Source: Verrucomicrobiota bacterium
Lineage (GTDB): Bacteria; Verrucomicrobiota; Verrucomicrobiia; Opitutales; Coraliomargaritaceae
Assembly (NCBI GenBank): GCA_027620575.1
Contig: JAQCDT010000060.1
Coordinates: 1 to 7,253, forward strand
Direction of reading: 5' to 3'
Length of the DNA stretch: 7,253 nucleotides
The translations under genes were made by a program, and so were the position numbers. Of the stretch, positions 1-5,932 are shown piece after piece. The notes beneath the pieces are model-generated. The model did not search any database, was not told where the DNA came from, and saw only the letters and a list, made by a program, of their open reading frames with translations. Every line of letters begins with the position of its first letter. Position 1 is the stretch's first letter.

Positions 1-445
1 CTAAGAGTTCTTTCGAAATTTTCATATTTTCTTCGAGAGGAAGAATTGATCCATCGAACATATGTGATTGGAAAAGTGGCCCTTTACCCTCAGCGATTCT
101 TTTTCTAGAAGCTTCTAATAAGGGTTTTAAAAATCCTTCAACTTTTTCTGGGTGACAGTGATCCGTGTGTAAAGCAACTAAAATGTCATATTTTTCCGCG
201 AGCTTATGGCAAGCTTCCGCTAGTACAATAGCTCCGAAGGCGGCATCTTTAACACTGAGACCTGAGGCAAATTCACCTCCACCTGTAGAAACCTGAATAA
301 TTCCGTCTGATTTTGCTTCGGCAAATGCTTTTAAAGAGGCATTAATTGTAGTAATTGAAGTCACGTTCACTGCAGGATACGCGTAGTTTCCTTTTTGAGC
401 TGCATCGAGCATTGCTGCATATTGTTTTGGTGTTGCTACTGGCAT
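1..445 (-). CDS. fbaA: Class II fructose-bisphosphate aldolase, N-terminal part (cut by window edge)
   Basis: The cytosolic zinc enzyme that reversibly cleaves fructose 1,6-bisphosphate to glyceraldehyde 3-phosphate and dihydroxyacetone phosphate in glycolysis and gluconeogenesis. I translated the minus strand myself; 148 residues are visible, starting MPVATPKQYAAML. Family marks are the substrate-side stretch QVSTGGGEFASG (about 51-62), the HTDHC motif at 93-97 and SHMFDGS at 127-133. In HTDHC, D95 matches the catalytic aspartate and H96 the first zinc ligand of E. coli FbaA (D109/H110). Full-length relatives are about 340-360 residues, so over half lies outside the window and the other zinc ligands cannot be checked. 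The ATG at 445-443 begins at the usual family N-terminus and is preceded by AGTCAATATT, with no Shine-Dalgarno sequence. It is divergent from the Lol operon. Identity is secure; only completeness is unknown. Confidence 0.95.
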   Translation of the reverse strand, partial: MPVATPKQYAAMLDAAQKGNYAYPAVNVTSITTINASLKAFAEAKSDGIIQVSTGGGEFASGLSVKDAAFGAIVLAEACHKLAEKYDILVALHTDHCHPEKVEGFLKPLLEASRKRIAEGKGPLFQSHMFDGSILPLEENMKISKELL

Positions 446-487
446 AATATTGACTGGTTAAATTAAGTTTTTGATATAATGAAAAAC

Positions 488-518
488 CCTATAAGAGTCT
501 TTCCTGTATCAAGGTCAA
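488..518 (-). promoter_or_regulatory. Possible sigma70-type promoter for the aldolase gene
   Basis: Read on the minus strand, TTGACC (518-513) is a good -35 element. It is followed after 19 nt by TATAGG (493-488) as a -10, or by TTATAG after 18 nt. It would leave a leader of about 35-40 nt before the aldolase ATG. The -35 is strong, but the -10 is imperfect and the spacing long, so this is only a plausible assignment. I found no convincing promoter for the divergent permease gene in the same 142-nt spacer. Confidence 0.35.
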
Positions 519-587
519 GATTTAGAATACTTAAATTGGTGAATTTTTTTACTTTTCCTTAATCTTATTTTTCTAAATGCTCTATTC

Positions 588-1847
588 GTGCCTTGGTATA
601 TATATTACGCAATAAAGCAATTATTCCCTTCTAAGAAGGTCATCTCTTATTTTTCAATGATATCAATAATTGGGGTGGCTTTGGGTGTCAGCGTTTTAAT
701 CATTGTGCAAAGTGTCATGAATGGCTTTGGAGAAAACATTCGTAAGCATTTGGCAAAGACGAATGGAGATATCCTGATTTATTCGAGTGATGGGATGCTT
801 ACAGAGTGGGGAGATTTGTTTCAAGATCTCACAAGTGATCCAACAATTAAAACGATCAGCCCTTACATTGAAAGTATCTTGATGGTACAGAGCGAGGATG
901 GTACTGCATTTCCTTACATTCGTGGAATCGATGTTCAAAATACTGAACCTGATGATTTAGTCATACCGATTGATGAATTTATCGTCGCGGGTAGTTATAG
1001 TGCATTAAATGACGAAACAGTTTTTCTTGGAGTCCCTTTAGCAAAAAGACTCAATGTAAAGATCGGGGATGCAGTGGCTTTATATTCGCCTAAGCTTTTA
1101 GAATATTTGACAGAGGAAGAGTGGCTATATCCTAAAGAATTTAAAGTGGCAGGGCTAGTTCAAAGCGGAAGCCCAAAGCTCGATGAAAATTTGGTCTTAG
1201 GTTCATTAGGGGGTACACAAGACCTATTGGAGGCAGAAAATGCCATTACCGGATTTGTAATTAATTTATGGGATACCGATGAAAGTGCGGTCGTTTCGGC
1301 AAAAGCTTTGCTTCAAGATCGTGTGATTGATTATGAGGAATCATTATTGGTCAACAATTGGATGGATATGAATGCAGACCTGTTGTTTATTCTAGAACAA
1401 GAAAAGATGGTGATTTCATTTATTATCATTTTTATTATTCTCGTAGCATCTTTTTCCATTGCCGTCGCCTTAACGCTTTCGGTCATTCGAAAAACTCGAG
1501 AAATAGGCTTATTGAATGCCCTCGGTGCAGAATCATGGCAAATTGCATTATGTTTTTGCTCACAGGGTTTGTTTATCGGTTTAGTTGGAAGTATTTTGGG
1601 CATTATTTTCGCCTATTTAGTTTTGGAAAATAGGGATGCCTTATTTGGAGCTTATTTATGGATAATGAACAGTAATGATGTTCAATTTCTTGGGGTTTAT
1701 GATCTCTATTCAATTCCAGTTAAATATTTATGGAAGGATTTTTATCAGGTCCTTATTTTGTCCACAATCATCTCATTTTCTGCGGCGTTAGTTCCTGCAT
1801 TAAAGGCAGCAAAGCTTAAACCATCGGAGGCTTTAAGATATGAATAG
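588..1847 (+). CDS. lolC: LolC/LolE-family lipoprotein-releasing ABC transporter permease (single, LolF-like)
   Basis: Inner-membrane subunit that, with the LolD ATPase, extracts lipoproteins from the inner membrane and hands them to the periplasmic carrier LolA. The 419 residues show the family layout: TM1 at about 23-45 ending in SVMNGF, a large periplasmic domain (about 47-270), then TM2 (about 274-300), TM3 (about 318-345) and TM4 (about 386-406). The cytoplasmic coupling segment VIRKTREIGLLNALGA (299-314) and the C-terminal KPSEALRYE are typical of FtsX/LolCE permeases. Length matches E. coli LolC/LolE (399/414). A proline-bearing insertion at about 166-186 sits where the LolA-binding Hook of LolC lies. 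The start is GTG: no in-frame ATG exists between it and the stop at 540-542, and the N-terminus fits the family. Only one permease gene is present, so the transporter may be a homodimer of LolF type. Confidence 0.88.
   Translation: MPWYIYYAIKQLFPSKKVISYFSMISIIGVALGVSVLIIVQSVMNGFGENIRKHLAKTNGDILIYSSDGMLTEWGDLFQDLTSDPTIKTISPYIESILMVQSEDGTAFPYIRGIDVQNTEPDDLVIPIDEFIVAGSYSALNDETVFLGVPLAKRLNVKIGDAVALYSPKLLEYLTEEEWLYPKEFKVAGLVQSGSPKLDENLVLGSLGGTQDLLEAENAITGFVINLWDTDESAVVSAKALLQDRVIDYEESLLVNNWMDMNADLLFILEQEKMVISFIIIFIILVASFSIAVALTLSVIRKTREIGLLNALGAESWQIALCFCSQGLFIGLVGSILGIIFAYLVLENRDALFGAYLWIMNSNDVQFLGVYDLYSIPVKYLWKDFYQVLILSTIISFSAALVPALKAAKLKPSEALRYE
1826..1830 (+). promoter_or_regulatory. Shine-Dalgarno GGAGG for lolD inside the permease gene
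   Basis: GGAGG lies 9 nt before the lolD ATG, within the codons for the conserved C-terminal S-E-A of the permease. It is the only strong Shine-Dalgarno sequence I see in the window and it supports the overlapping ATG at 1840 as the true lolD start. The protein motif alone could account for part of the match. Confidence 0.6.
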
Positions 1848-2532
1848 TCAGAACGAGTCTTTAATATCAGGCAAAGGCTTATGGAAGTCTTTTCAAAGTG
1901 GCGACGACGAGGTATCCATTATCAAGGGCTTGGACTTCTCTTTGGCTCAAGGGGAAAGTATCTCTATCATGGGAGATTCGGGATCTGGAAAATCGACCTT
2001 ATTAAATTTATTATCAGGCTTGGATTGTTTGGATAAGGGTACACTGAAATGGAAAGAGCGATCCATTGAAAATTTATCAACCAGTACGTTATCAAGTATG
2101 AGACGCTCTTTTATTGGTTTTGTTTTTCAGTCTTTTTATTTAGTCCCTGATTTAACAGTGTATGAAAATCTCTACCTGTCGGCTAAAATTGGCTATAAAG
2201 ACATGAATCAAGATGAAATTCATGCGAGAATTAGTGAGTATTTAGAAAAGGTACATTTGAAAGATAGAGAACAACATTCCGTGGTGACTTTATCTGGAGG
2301 GGAAAAGCAAAGGGTCGCCATCGCACGTGCTTTAATTAATGATCCATTAATTATTTTTGCAGATGAGCCTACCGGCAATTTGGATGATCGTTCGTCAAAG
2401 GAGATTTTGGAACTGTTATTGTCATTAGTTGAAATGGAAGAAAAGAGTTTGGTCTTGGTCACTCACAATCCGAATTTTGCTCAACACACAGATAAACAGC
2501 TTTATCTTAAAAATGGGACATTTGAGGACTGA
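1840..2532 (+). CDS. lolD: LolD-type lipoprotein-releasing ABC transporter ATP-binding protein
   Basis: Cytoplasmic ATPase that powers the neighbouring Lol permease. At 230 residues it matches E. coli LolD (233). All ABC motifs are intact: Walker [10 protein letters not shown] (45-53), Q-loop Q97 in [17 protein letters not shown], signature LSGGE (151-155) followed by [10 protein letters not shown], Walker B IIFADEP (171-177) with catalytic E176, D-loop NLDD (180-183) and switch histidine H209 in VTHN. The family also includes MacB-type ATPases, and sequence alone separates LolD from those only modestly; the overlapping LolC-type permease decides it. The ATG overlaps the permease stop by 8 nt and has GGAGG 9 nt upstream, so translation is probably coupled. 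Confidence 0.92.
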   Translation: MNSQNESLISGKGLWKSFQSGDDEVSIIKGLDFSLAQGESISIMGDSGSGKSTLLNLLSGLDCLDKGTLKWKERSIENLSTSTLSSMRRSFIGFVFQSFYLVPDLTVYENLYLSAKIGYKDMNQDEIHARISEYLEKVHLKDREQHSVVTLSGGEKQRVAIARALINDPLIIFADEPTGNLDDRSSKEILELLLSLVEMEEKSLVLVTHNPNFAQHTDKQLYLKNGTFED

Positions 2533-2915
2533 TGACACAAGCCAATTCATCGAATTCATTTTCAAAGAAGCAAGAAGCAATAATTGCGAATTTTTTGGGA
2601 CTCCCCAATCGAGATTGCAATTTTTCTCAAAAAGAACCGATGCGTATCGAGGACTTAGTGGTACATTTTGTTGAACGCTATGATTTAGAGCGACCTAAAC
2701 CAGAGCAGATACTAGTGGAATCTTGGGATAGTGTTTTCGGGAGTTTTTCCGAACGCTGCTATCCGGTAAAATTAACCGATTCAGGTACTTTAATCGTTTC
2801 GGTGACAAATTCGACTCTGCGAGCTGAGATAATTTTTAAAAAAGATGAATTTTTACAAAGAATAAAACAATTGAAATACTGTGAAGAAATACAGGATTTG
2901 GTGATTCGAGCCTAA
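2532..2915 (+). CDS. DUF721 / DciA-like protein
   Basis: A 127-residue protein with a DUF721 domain over about residues 60-126. The family pattern is visible as ESWDSVFG (W65, G70), then TLIVSVTNSTLRAEI (86-100) and a C-terminal helix region FLQRIKQL. DUF721 includes DciA, the ancestral loader or partner of the replicative DnaB helicase in bacteria lacking DnaC/DnaI; a role in replication here is inferred from family membership. The first 36 residues are low-complexity and probably disordered. The ATG shares one base with the lolD stop (TGATG), with GAGG only 4 nt upstream, so it is probably translated by reinitiation after lolD. A later start at Met37 is possible but would lose the coupling. 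Nothing in the sequence ties it functionally to lipoprotein export. Confidence 0.78.
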   Translation: MTQANSSNSFSKKQEAIIANFLGLPNRDCNFSQKEPMRIEDLVVHFVERYDLERPKPEQILVESWDSVFGSFSERCYPVKLTDSGTLIVSVTNSTLRAEIIFKKDEFLQRIKQLKYCEEIQDLVIRA

Positions 2916-2930
2916 ATTTATTGTTTCTTT

Positions 2931-2971
2931 AAAAAAAAGACTTGCAAAGCGTAAAATAAGACTTTTATTAA
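2931..2971 (+). promoter_or_regulatory. Putative sigma70 promoter with UP-like A-tract upstream of a small transcript
   Basis: An eight-A run (2931-2938) sits directly before a -35 TTGCAA (2942-2947), with TATTAA (2966-2971) as the -10 after 18 nt. This predicts a start near 2978. No coding gene begins here; the transcript would run into the terminator at 3033-3069. The -10 is imperfect (4 of 6 matches). Confidence 0.5.
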
Positions 2972-2983
2972 TAATGATTATCA
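2969..2983 (+). promoter_or_regulatory. Fur/PerR-type 7-1-7 operator dyad over the -10/start region
   Basis: TAATAATGATTATCA reads on the other strand as TGATAATCATTATTA. This differs at one of 14 specified positions from the Fur 7-1-7 consensus TGATAATNATTATCA. Against the 19-bp E. coli Fur box, 2970-2988 matches at 15 positions by my count. It matches the PerR consensus TTATAATNATTATAA at 12 of 14, so Fur fits best but PerR cannot be excluded. It overlaps the -10 and predicted start, where a metal-loaded repressor would block transcription. In AT-rich DNA some chance similarity is expected. Confidence 0.55.
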
Positions 2984-3069
2984 ATTTTCTCCTGAAAAGG
3001 AGTTTGGGGTAACAAATAAAGTAGATAATGGTGGCGCATTCTTTAGGGGTAGAGAATGCGCCTTTTTTT
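2978..3069 (+). ncRNA. Candidate iron-responsive small RNA (about 90 nt)
   Basis: No known RNA family is recognised; the call rests on architecture. A promoter with an overlapping Fur-type operator is followed by a 5-bp hairpin CTCCT-GAAA-AGGAG (2989-3002). Next comes an unpaired A-rich linker (3003-3032), then a 10-bp intrinsic terminator with a T-run (3033-3069). The predicted length of about 92 nt and Fur control resemble RyhB-class RNAs of Gammaproteobacteria, but I see no sequence similarity to RyhB. GGGGTA occurs in the linker (3006-3011) and again in the terminator loop (3046-3051), possible pairing sites. Alternatives: this is only the 3' untranslated region and terminator of the Lol operon, or an attenuator upstream of rpsA. 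Confidence 0.45.
3033..3069 (+). terminator. Rho-independent terminator before rpsA
   Basis: GGCGCATTCT (3033-3042) pairs perfectly with AGAATGCGCC (3053-3062) around a 10-nt loop TTAGGGGTAG, followed by seven T (3063-3069). It lies 117 nt after the DUF721 stop, unusually far for an operon terminator, which is one reason to suspect a separate small transcript in front of it. Confidence 0.88.
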
Positions 3070-3096
3070 GCTCAAATTTCACGATCGCATTATTAA
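3068..3096 (+). promoter_or_regulatory. Weak candidate promoter for rpsA
   Basis: TTGCTC (3068-3073) and TATTAA (3091-3096) are spaced 17 nt apart directly after the terminator T-run. The -10 hexamer is the same as that of the upstream small-transcript promoter. This would give a leader of about 120 nt containing both hairpins at 3141-3209. The -35 matches only at TTG, so other start points in this AT-rich leader are possible. Confidence 0.3.
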
Positions 3097-3140
3097 TGCT
3101 TGCTTATTTGTCTGAGTCATCTACTTATCTACGCTTCTTT

Positions 3141-3209
3141 AAATGGTCGGAACCATTTATAAAAAGAAAATTATATTAATCTTAAACCCGTCTTACACTT
3201 AAGTAAGAC
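3141..3209 (+). promoter_or_regulatory. Structured rpsA leader: two hairpins, no Shine-Dalgarno
   Basis: Hairpin 1 is AAATGGT (3141-3147) paired with ACCATTT (3152-3158) around CGGA. Hairpin 2 is GTCTTAC (3190-3196) paired with GTAAGAC (3203-3209) around ACTTAA, ending 12 nt before the rpsA ATG. The bases between hairpin 2 and ATG are A/T-only apart from two C residues (acacattatatt), so there is no Shine-Dalgarno sequence. The E. coli rpsA leader is likewise made of hairpins without a good Shine-Dalgarno and is autoregulated by S1; a similar role here is inferred. Neither hairpin has a T-run, so they are not terminators. Confidence 0.5.
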
Positions 3210-3221
3210 ACACATTATATT

Positions 3222-4880
3222 ATGAGTCAGTTAATGGAAGAGCTACTTAAAGGTAGCGAAATTGATAACCTGAAAGAAGGATCTGTTATCAAAGGAATCA
3301 TCACTGAAATCCGCCCAACCGAAGTTGTTGTTGATATTGGCGGAAAATCCGAAGGTGTTGTTCACATCAATGAGTTCATCGATCCAAGTGAATTGGAAGT
3401 GAATTCTGAAATCGAAGTCTATCTTGAAAAGCTAGAAAATAAAGAGGGCTATCCTGTCATTTCCTACGATAAGGCAGAACAGAAGAAAAACTGGGAAAAA
3501 ATCGCTGAAACCTGCGAAGAGGGATCTGTTGTACAAGGTCGTGTTCGTTCAATTGTAAAAGGTGGATTAATCGTTTCCATTGGAGTCGATTCTTTCTTGC
3601 CTACTTCACAAATTGACGTTCAGGCACCTAAGAATTTAGAGCAATACGTCGGACAAACCTACGATTTTAAAGTGGTTAAAATTAACCCTGAGAGAAAAAA
3701 TATCGTTGTATCACGTAGAGAGCTTGTTGAAGAACAAAGAATAGAAAAGCGCCGTGCATTATTAGATGATGTGAAACCAGGTGATCGCCAGCGTGGACAA
3801 GTGAAGAACATTACTGATTATGGTGCGTTCGTTGACTTGGATGGTCTTGACGGTCTCTTACACATTACAGATATGTCATGGGGTCGTATCCAACACCCTA
3901 GTGAAATGCTCAAGCAAGGTGAAGAAATTGAAGTGGTCATTATCGAAATCGATCGAGATAGAGAACGCGTTTCTCTAGGATTGAAGCAATTACATCCTAA
4001 TCCTTGGGAGAAGATTGATGATAAGTATCCACTGGGGGCTAAAGTTACGGGTCGTGTCGTAAACTTAGTACCTTACGGAGTATTTATTGAACTTGAAGAA
4101 GGTGTAGAAGGCCTTGTTCATGTGACTGAATTATCATGGACAAAACGAATCACTAAGCCTGGTGATGTCATGAAGATCGGTGAAGAAGTATCAGCGGTTG
4201 TCTTGGGAATCCAAAAAGATGAACAAAAGATATCTTTAGGTATTCGCCAACTAGAAGAGAATCCATGGGAAGCTGCTAAAATTAACTATCCTCTTGGAAT
4301 GTTAATTGAAGGAGAAGTTAGAAATCTAACAACTTATGGTGCATTTATCGAACTTGAAGACGGTATCGATGGCATGATTCACGTTTCGGATATTTCCTGG
4401 ACACGTAAAATCAATCACCCAAGCGAAGTTTTGAAGAAAGGTGATCCAATCAAAGCGGTTGTATTAGACGTAGATATTGATGCACAAAGAATCTCATTGG
4501 GCGTTAAACAATTAAGTACAGATCCTTGGGAAGAAATTGAAAACCACTTCAAAATTGGCGATGTCATAGAAGCAAAGGTCTCTAAGATCACAAGCTATGG
4601 TGCATTTGTTCAATTGGACAATGACATTGATGGATTGGTGCACATTTCTCAAGTCAGTGAGGAGCGAATTGAGAATATCAAAGATGTACTCAATGAAGGT
4701 GATACTGTTAGCTCTCGAGTTATCAAAATTGATAAGAATGAGCGTCGTATTGGATTATCTATCAAAGCTGCTAATTACAGCGAAGAAGATCTCGCTAAAG
4801 AGCAAGCTGCCTTTGATAACATCTCCGCATCTGGCGATATGACAAGTCTCGGTGACCTTCTTGATGAAGCGACGAAATAA
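3222..4880 (+). CDS. rpsA: 30S ribosomal protein S1 (six S1 domains)
   Basis: RNA-binding ribosomal protein that helps the 30S subunit bind and unfold mRNA, especially messages without a Shine-Dalgarno sequence. The 552 residues hold six S1 (OB-fold) repeats, beginning near residues 20, 100, 187, 272, 359 and 446; E. coli S1 has six in 557 residues. Domains 3-6 carry the RNA-binding pattern Y/G-x-F-x-L and GL-H (for example DYGAFVDL at 199-206 and GLVHVTELSW at 297-306). Domains 1 and 2 are more divergent, as expected for the ribosome-binding part. The spacer motif NPWE/DPWE recurs at about 260, 347 and 434. Most other genes in the window lack a Shine-Dalgarno sequence, which fits S1-dependent initiation. 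It is monocistronic by its surroundings: a terminator lies on each side. The ATG is the first in frame and matches the family N-terminus. Confidence 0.96.
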   Translation: MSQLMEELLKGSEIDNLKEGSVIKGIITEIRPTEVVVDIGGKSEGVVHINEFIDPSELEVNSEIEVYLEKLENKEGYPVISYDKAEQKKNWEKIAETCEEGSVVQGRVRSIVKGGLIVSIGVDSFLPTSQIDVQAPKNLEQYVGQTYDFKVVKINPERKNIVVSRRELVEEQRIEKRRALLDDVKPGDRQRGQVKNITDYGAFVDLDGLDGLLHITDMSWGRIQHPSEMLKQGEEIEVVIIEIDRDRERVSLGLKQLHPNPWEKIDDKYPLGAKVTGRVVNLVPYGVFIELEEGVEGLVHVTELSWTKRITKPGDVMKIGEEVSAVVLGIQKDEQKISLGIRQLEENPWEAAKINYPLGMLIEGEVRNLTTYGAFIELEDGIDGMIHVSDISWTRKINHPSEVLKKGDPIKAVVLDVDIDAQRISLGVKQLSTDPWEEIENHFKIGDVIEAKVSKITSYGAFVQLDNDIDGLVHISQVSEERIENIKDVLNEGDTVSSRVIKIDKNERRIGLSIKAANYSEEDLAKEQAAFDNISASGDMTSLGDLLDEATK

Positions 4881-4908
4881 TTCGTAGCCAATTCAATTAT
4901 AAAAATTT

Positions 4909-4937
4909 AACCCTTATGGAAACATAAGGGTTTTTTT
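4909..4937 (+). terminator. Rho-independent terminator of rpsA
   Basis: AACCCTTATG (4909-4918) pairs perfectly with CATAAGGGTT (4923-4932) around a stable GAAA tetraloop, and the T-run continues to 4937. It begins 28 nt after the rpsA stop. It separates rpsA transcription from the methyltransferase genes. Confidence 0.93.
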
Positions 4938-4939
4938 AT

Positions 4940-4969
4940 TTCAAATTTCTGTTTAATTGATTCTATAAT
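4940..4969 (+). promoter_or_regulatory. Promoter of the ArsR-methyltransferase gene, giving a near-leaderless mRNA
   Basis: A consensus TATAAT (4964-4969) lies 18 nt after TTCAAA (4940-4945, 4 of 6 matches to TTGACA). The start point would fall near 4976, leaving only about 9 nt before the ATG at 4985 and no room for a Shine-Dalgarno sequence. An ArsR-type protein often represses its own promoter, but I see no clear inverted repeat here to serve as its operator. Confidence 0.6.
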
Positions 4970-4984
4970 ATATAAATAAAAGCT

Positions 4985-5917
4985 ATGTCAGAACTTTGGG
5001 ACACAATAAAATTGCTTTCGGATTCAACCCGAGCACGTATTTTGATCATTTTAAATGATGAAGAACTATCAGTGGCTGAGTTGCAGGATGTCATGGATAT
5101 GGGACAGTCTAGAATTTCATCACATCTAAGTCTTTTGAGGCAGGGCGATTTAGTGGTCGATCGCAAGGAAGGTAAGAAAACTTTTTATGCAATCAATTTA
5201 AACTGTGATCCGAGTAAGCAGAAGTTGATTGATTCAGTCCTTAGTGTACTGAAAACAGATACCGGTGTTTTAGAGGATCAACAAAACCTAAAAAGAGTTT
5301 TAAATAAACGTAAGCAAGCTGCTGAAGAATATTTTAATTCAGTTGCAGGCCGTTTAGGCAAAAATTATTGTCCTGGGCGTAGTTGGGAAGCGATTGGCCA
5401 TTTTTTACTCTACTTGACCCCTAAGTTGAAAATCGCCGATTTGGGAGCAGGTGAAGGTTTGATTTCTCAATTATTGGCAAGGGGTGCAGAAAAAGTATAT
5501 TGTATTGATAATGCACCGAAGATGATTGAATTTGGTGAGAGTTTATCAAAAAAGAATGGTCTTACGAATTTAGAATACCAACTTGGCGATATAGAAAATG
5601 TGCCGCTGAAAAACAAATCAGTGGATATTGCGTTATTAAGCCAAGCTTTGCATCATGCAAATCATCCAGCTAAGGCGGTGGAAGAAGCCTATCGTATTTT
5701 AGAGGATGGGGGTCGAATCATTATTATTGATTTATTGGAGCATGATTTCGAAAAAGCTCGAGAGTTATATGCGGATGTATGGCTAGGATTTTCTCAAAAT
5801 AAACTCTATCAATTGTTAAAAGATGCTGGATTTAAACAAATTGAAGTTAATACAGTCTCAAAAGAAACTGAAGAGCCTTATTTTCAAACTATTTTAGCTT
5901 CAGCAGTTAAAGGATAA
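4985..5917 (+). CDS. ArsR-family DNA-binding domain fused to a class I SAM-dependent methyltransferase
   Basis: A two-domain cytoplasmic protein of 310 residues. Residues about 1-75 form an ArsR winged helix: LSDSTRARILIIL (11-23), recognition helix QSRISSHLSLLRQGDLV (41-57) and wing DRKEGKKTFYAI. The helix-3 metal motif ELCVCDL of ArsR/SmtB sensors reads ELSVAEL here with no cysteine, so classical metal sensing is unlikely. A charged linker (about 90-135) leads to a Rossmann methyltransferase: motif I ADLGAGEG (151-158), acidic D175 in VYCIDNA, GDIENVPL (201-208) and ALLSQALHHANHP (216-228). Such fusions occur in many bacteria; DNA binding tuned by SAM, or by a methylated metabolite, is a reasonable inference, but the substrate is unknown. 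It lacks the cysteine pattern of ArsM. It is probably co-transcribed with the methyltransferase 15 nt downstream. Confidence 0.88.
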   Translation: MSELWDTIKLLSDSTRARILIILNDEELSVAELQDVMDMGQSRISSHLSLLRQGDLVVDRKEGKKTFYAINLNCDPSKQKLIDSVLSVLKTDTGVLEDQQNLKRVLNKRKQAAEEYFNSVAGRLGKNYCPGRSWEAIGHFLLYLTPKLKIADLGAGEGLISQLLARGAEKVYCIDNAPKMIEFGESLSKKNGLTNLEYQLGDIENVPLKNKSVDIALLSQALHHANHPAKAVEEAYRILEDGGRIIIIDLLEHDFEKARELYADVWLGFSQNKLYQLLKDAGFKQIEVNTVSKETEEPYFQTILASAVKG

Positions 5918-5932
5918 TTCAAAAGATTAGCC

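Noticed and set aside
536..564. TTGGTG / TTAATC as a promoter for the Lol operon
   Set aside because: 17-nt spacing but the -10 matches at only two positions; not better than chance in T-rich DNA.
577..579. Upstream ATG near the permease start
   Set aside because: It is out of frame with the permease; the in-frame GTG at 588 gives the family N-terminus.
1331..1633. Frames of about 90 codons on both strands inside the permease gene
   Set aside because: They lie wholly within a well-conserved membrane protein gene and have no family features.
2974..3012. 12-codon reading frame ATG...TAA starting inside the Fur-type dyad
   Set aside because: Its ATG would fall before or at the predicted transcript start, it has no ribosome site, and its sequence is explained by the dyad and the hairpin. 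No regulatory codon run as in attenuator peptides.
3028..3096. 22-codon reading frame running through the terminator
   Set aside because: It is read through the stem and T-run of a strong terminator, so it is very unlikely to be translated.
4881..4984. SAM- or SAH-sensing riboswitch before the ArsR-methyltransferase gene
   Set aside because: The spacer is occupied by the rpsA terminator and a core promoter; the predicted leader is about 9 nt, too short for an aptamer.
4963..5166. Minus-strand reading frame of 67 codons over the ArsR domain
   Set aside because: Shadow of the plus-strand gene; it resembles no family I know and overlaps the promoter.
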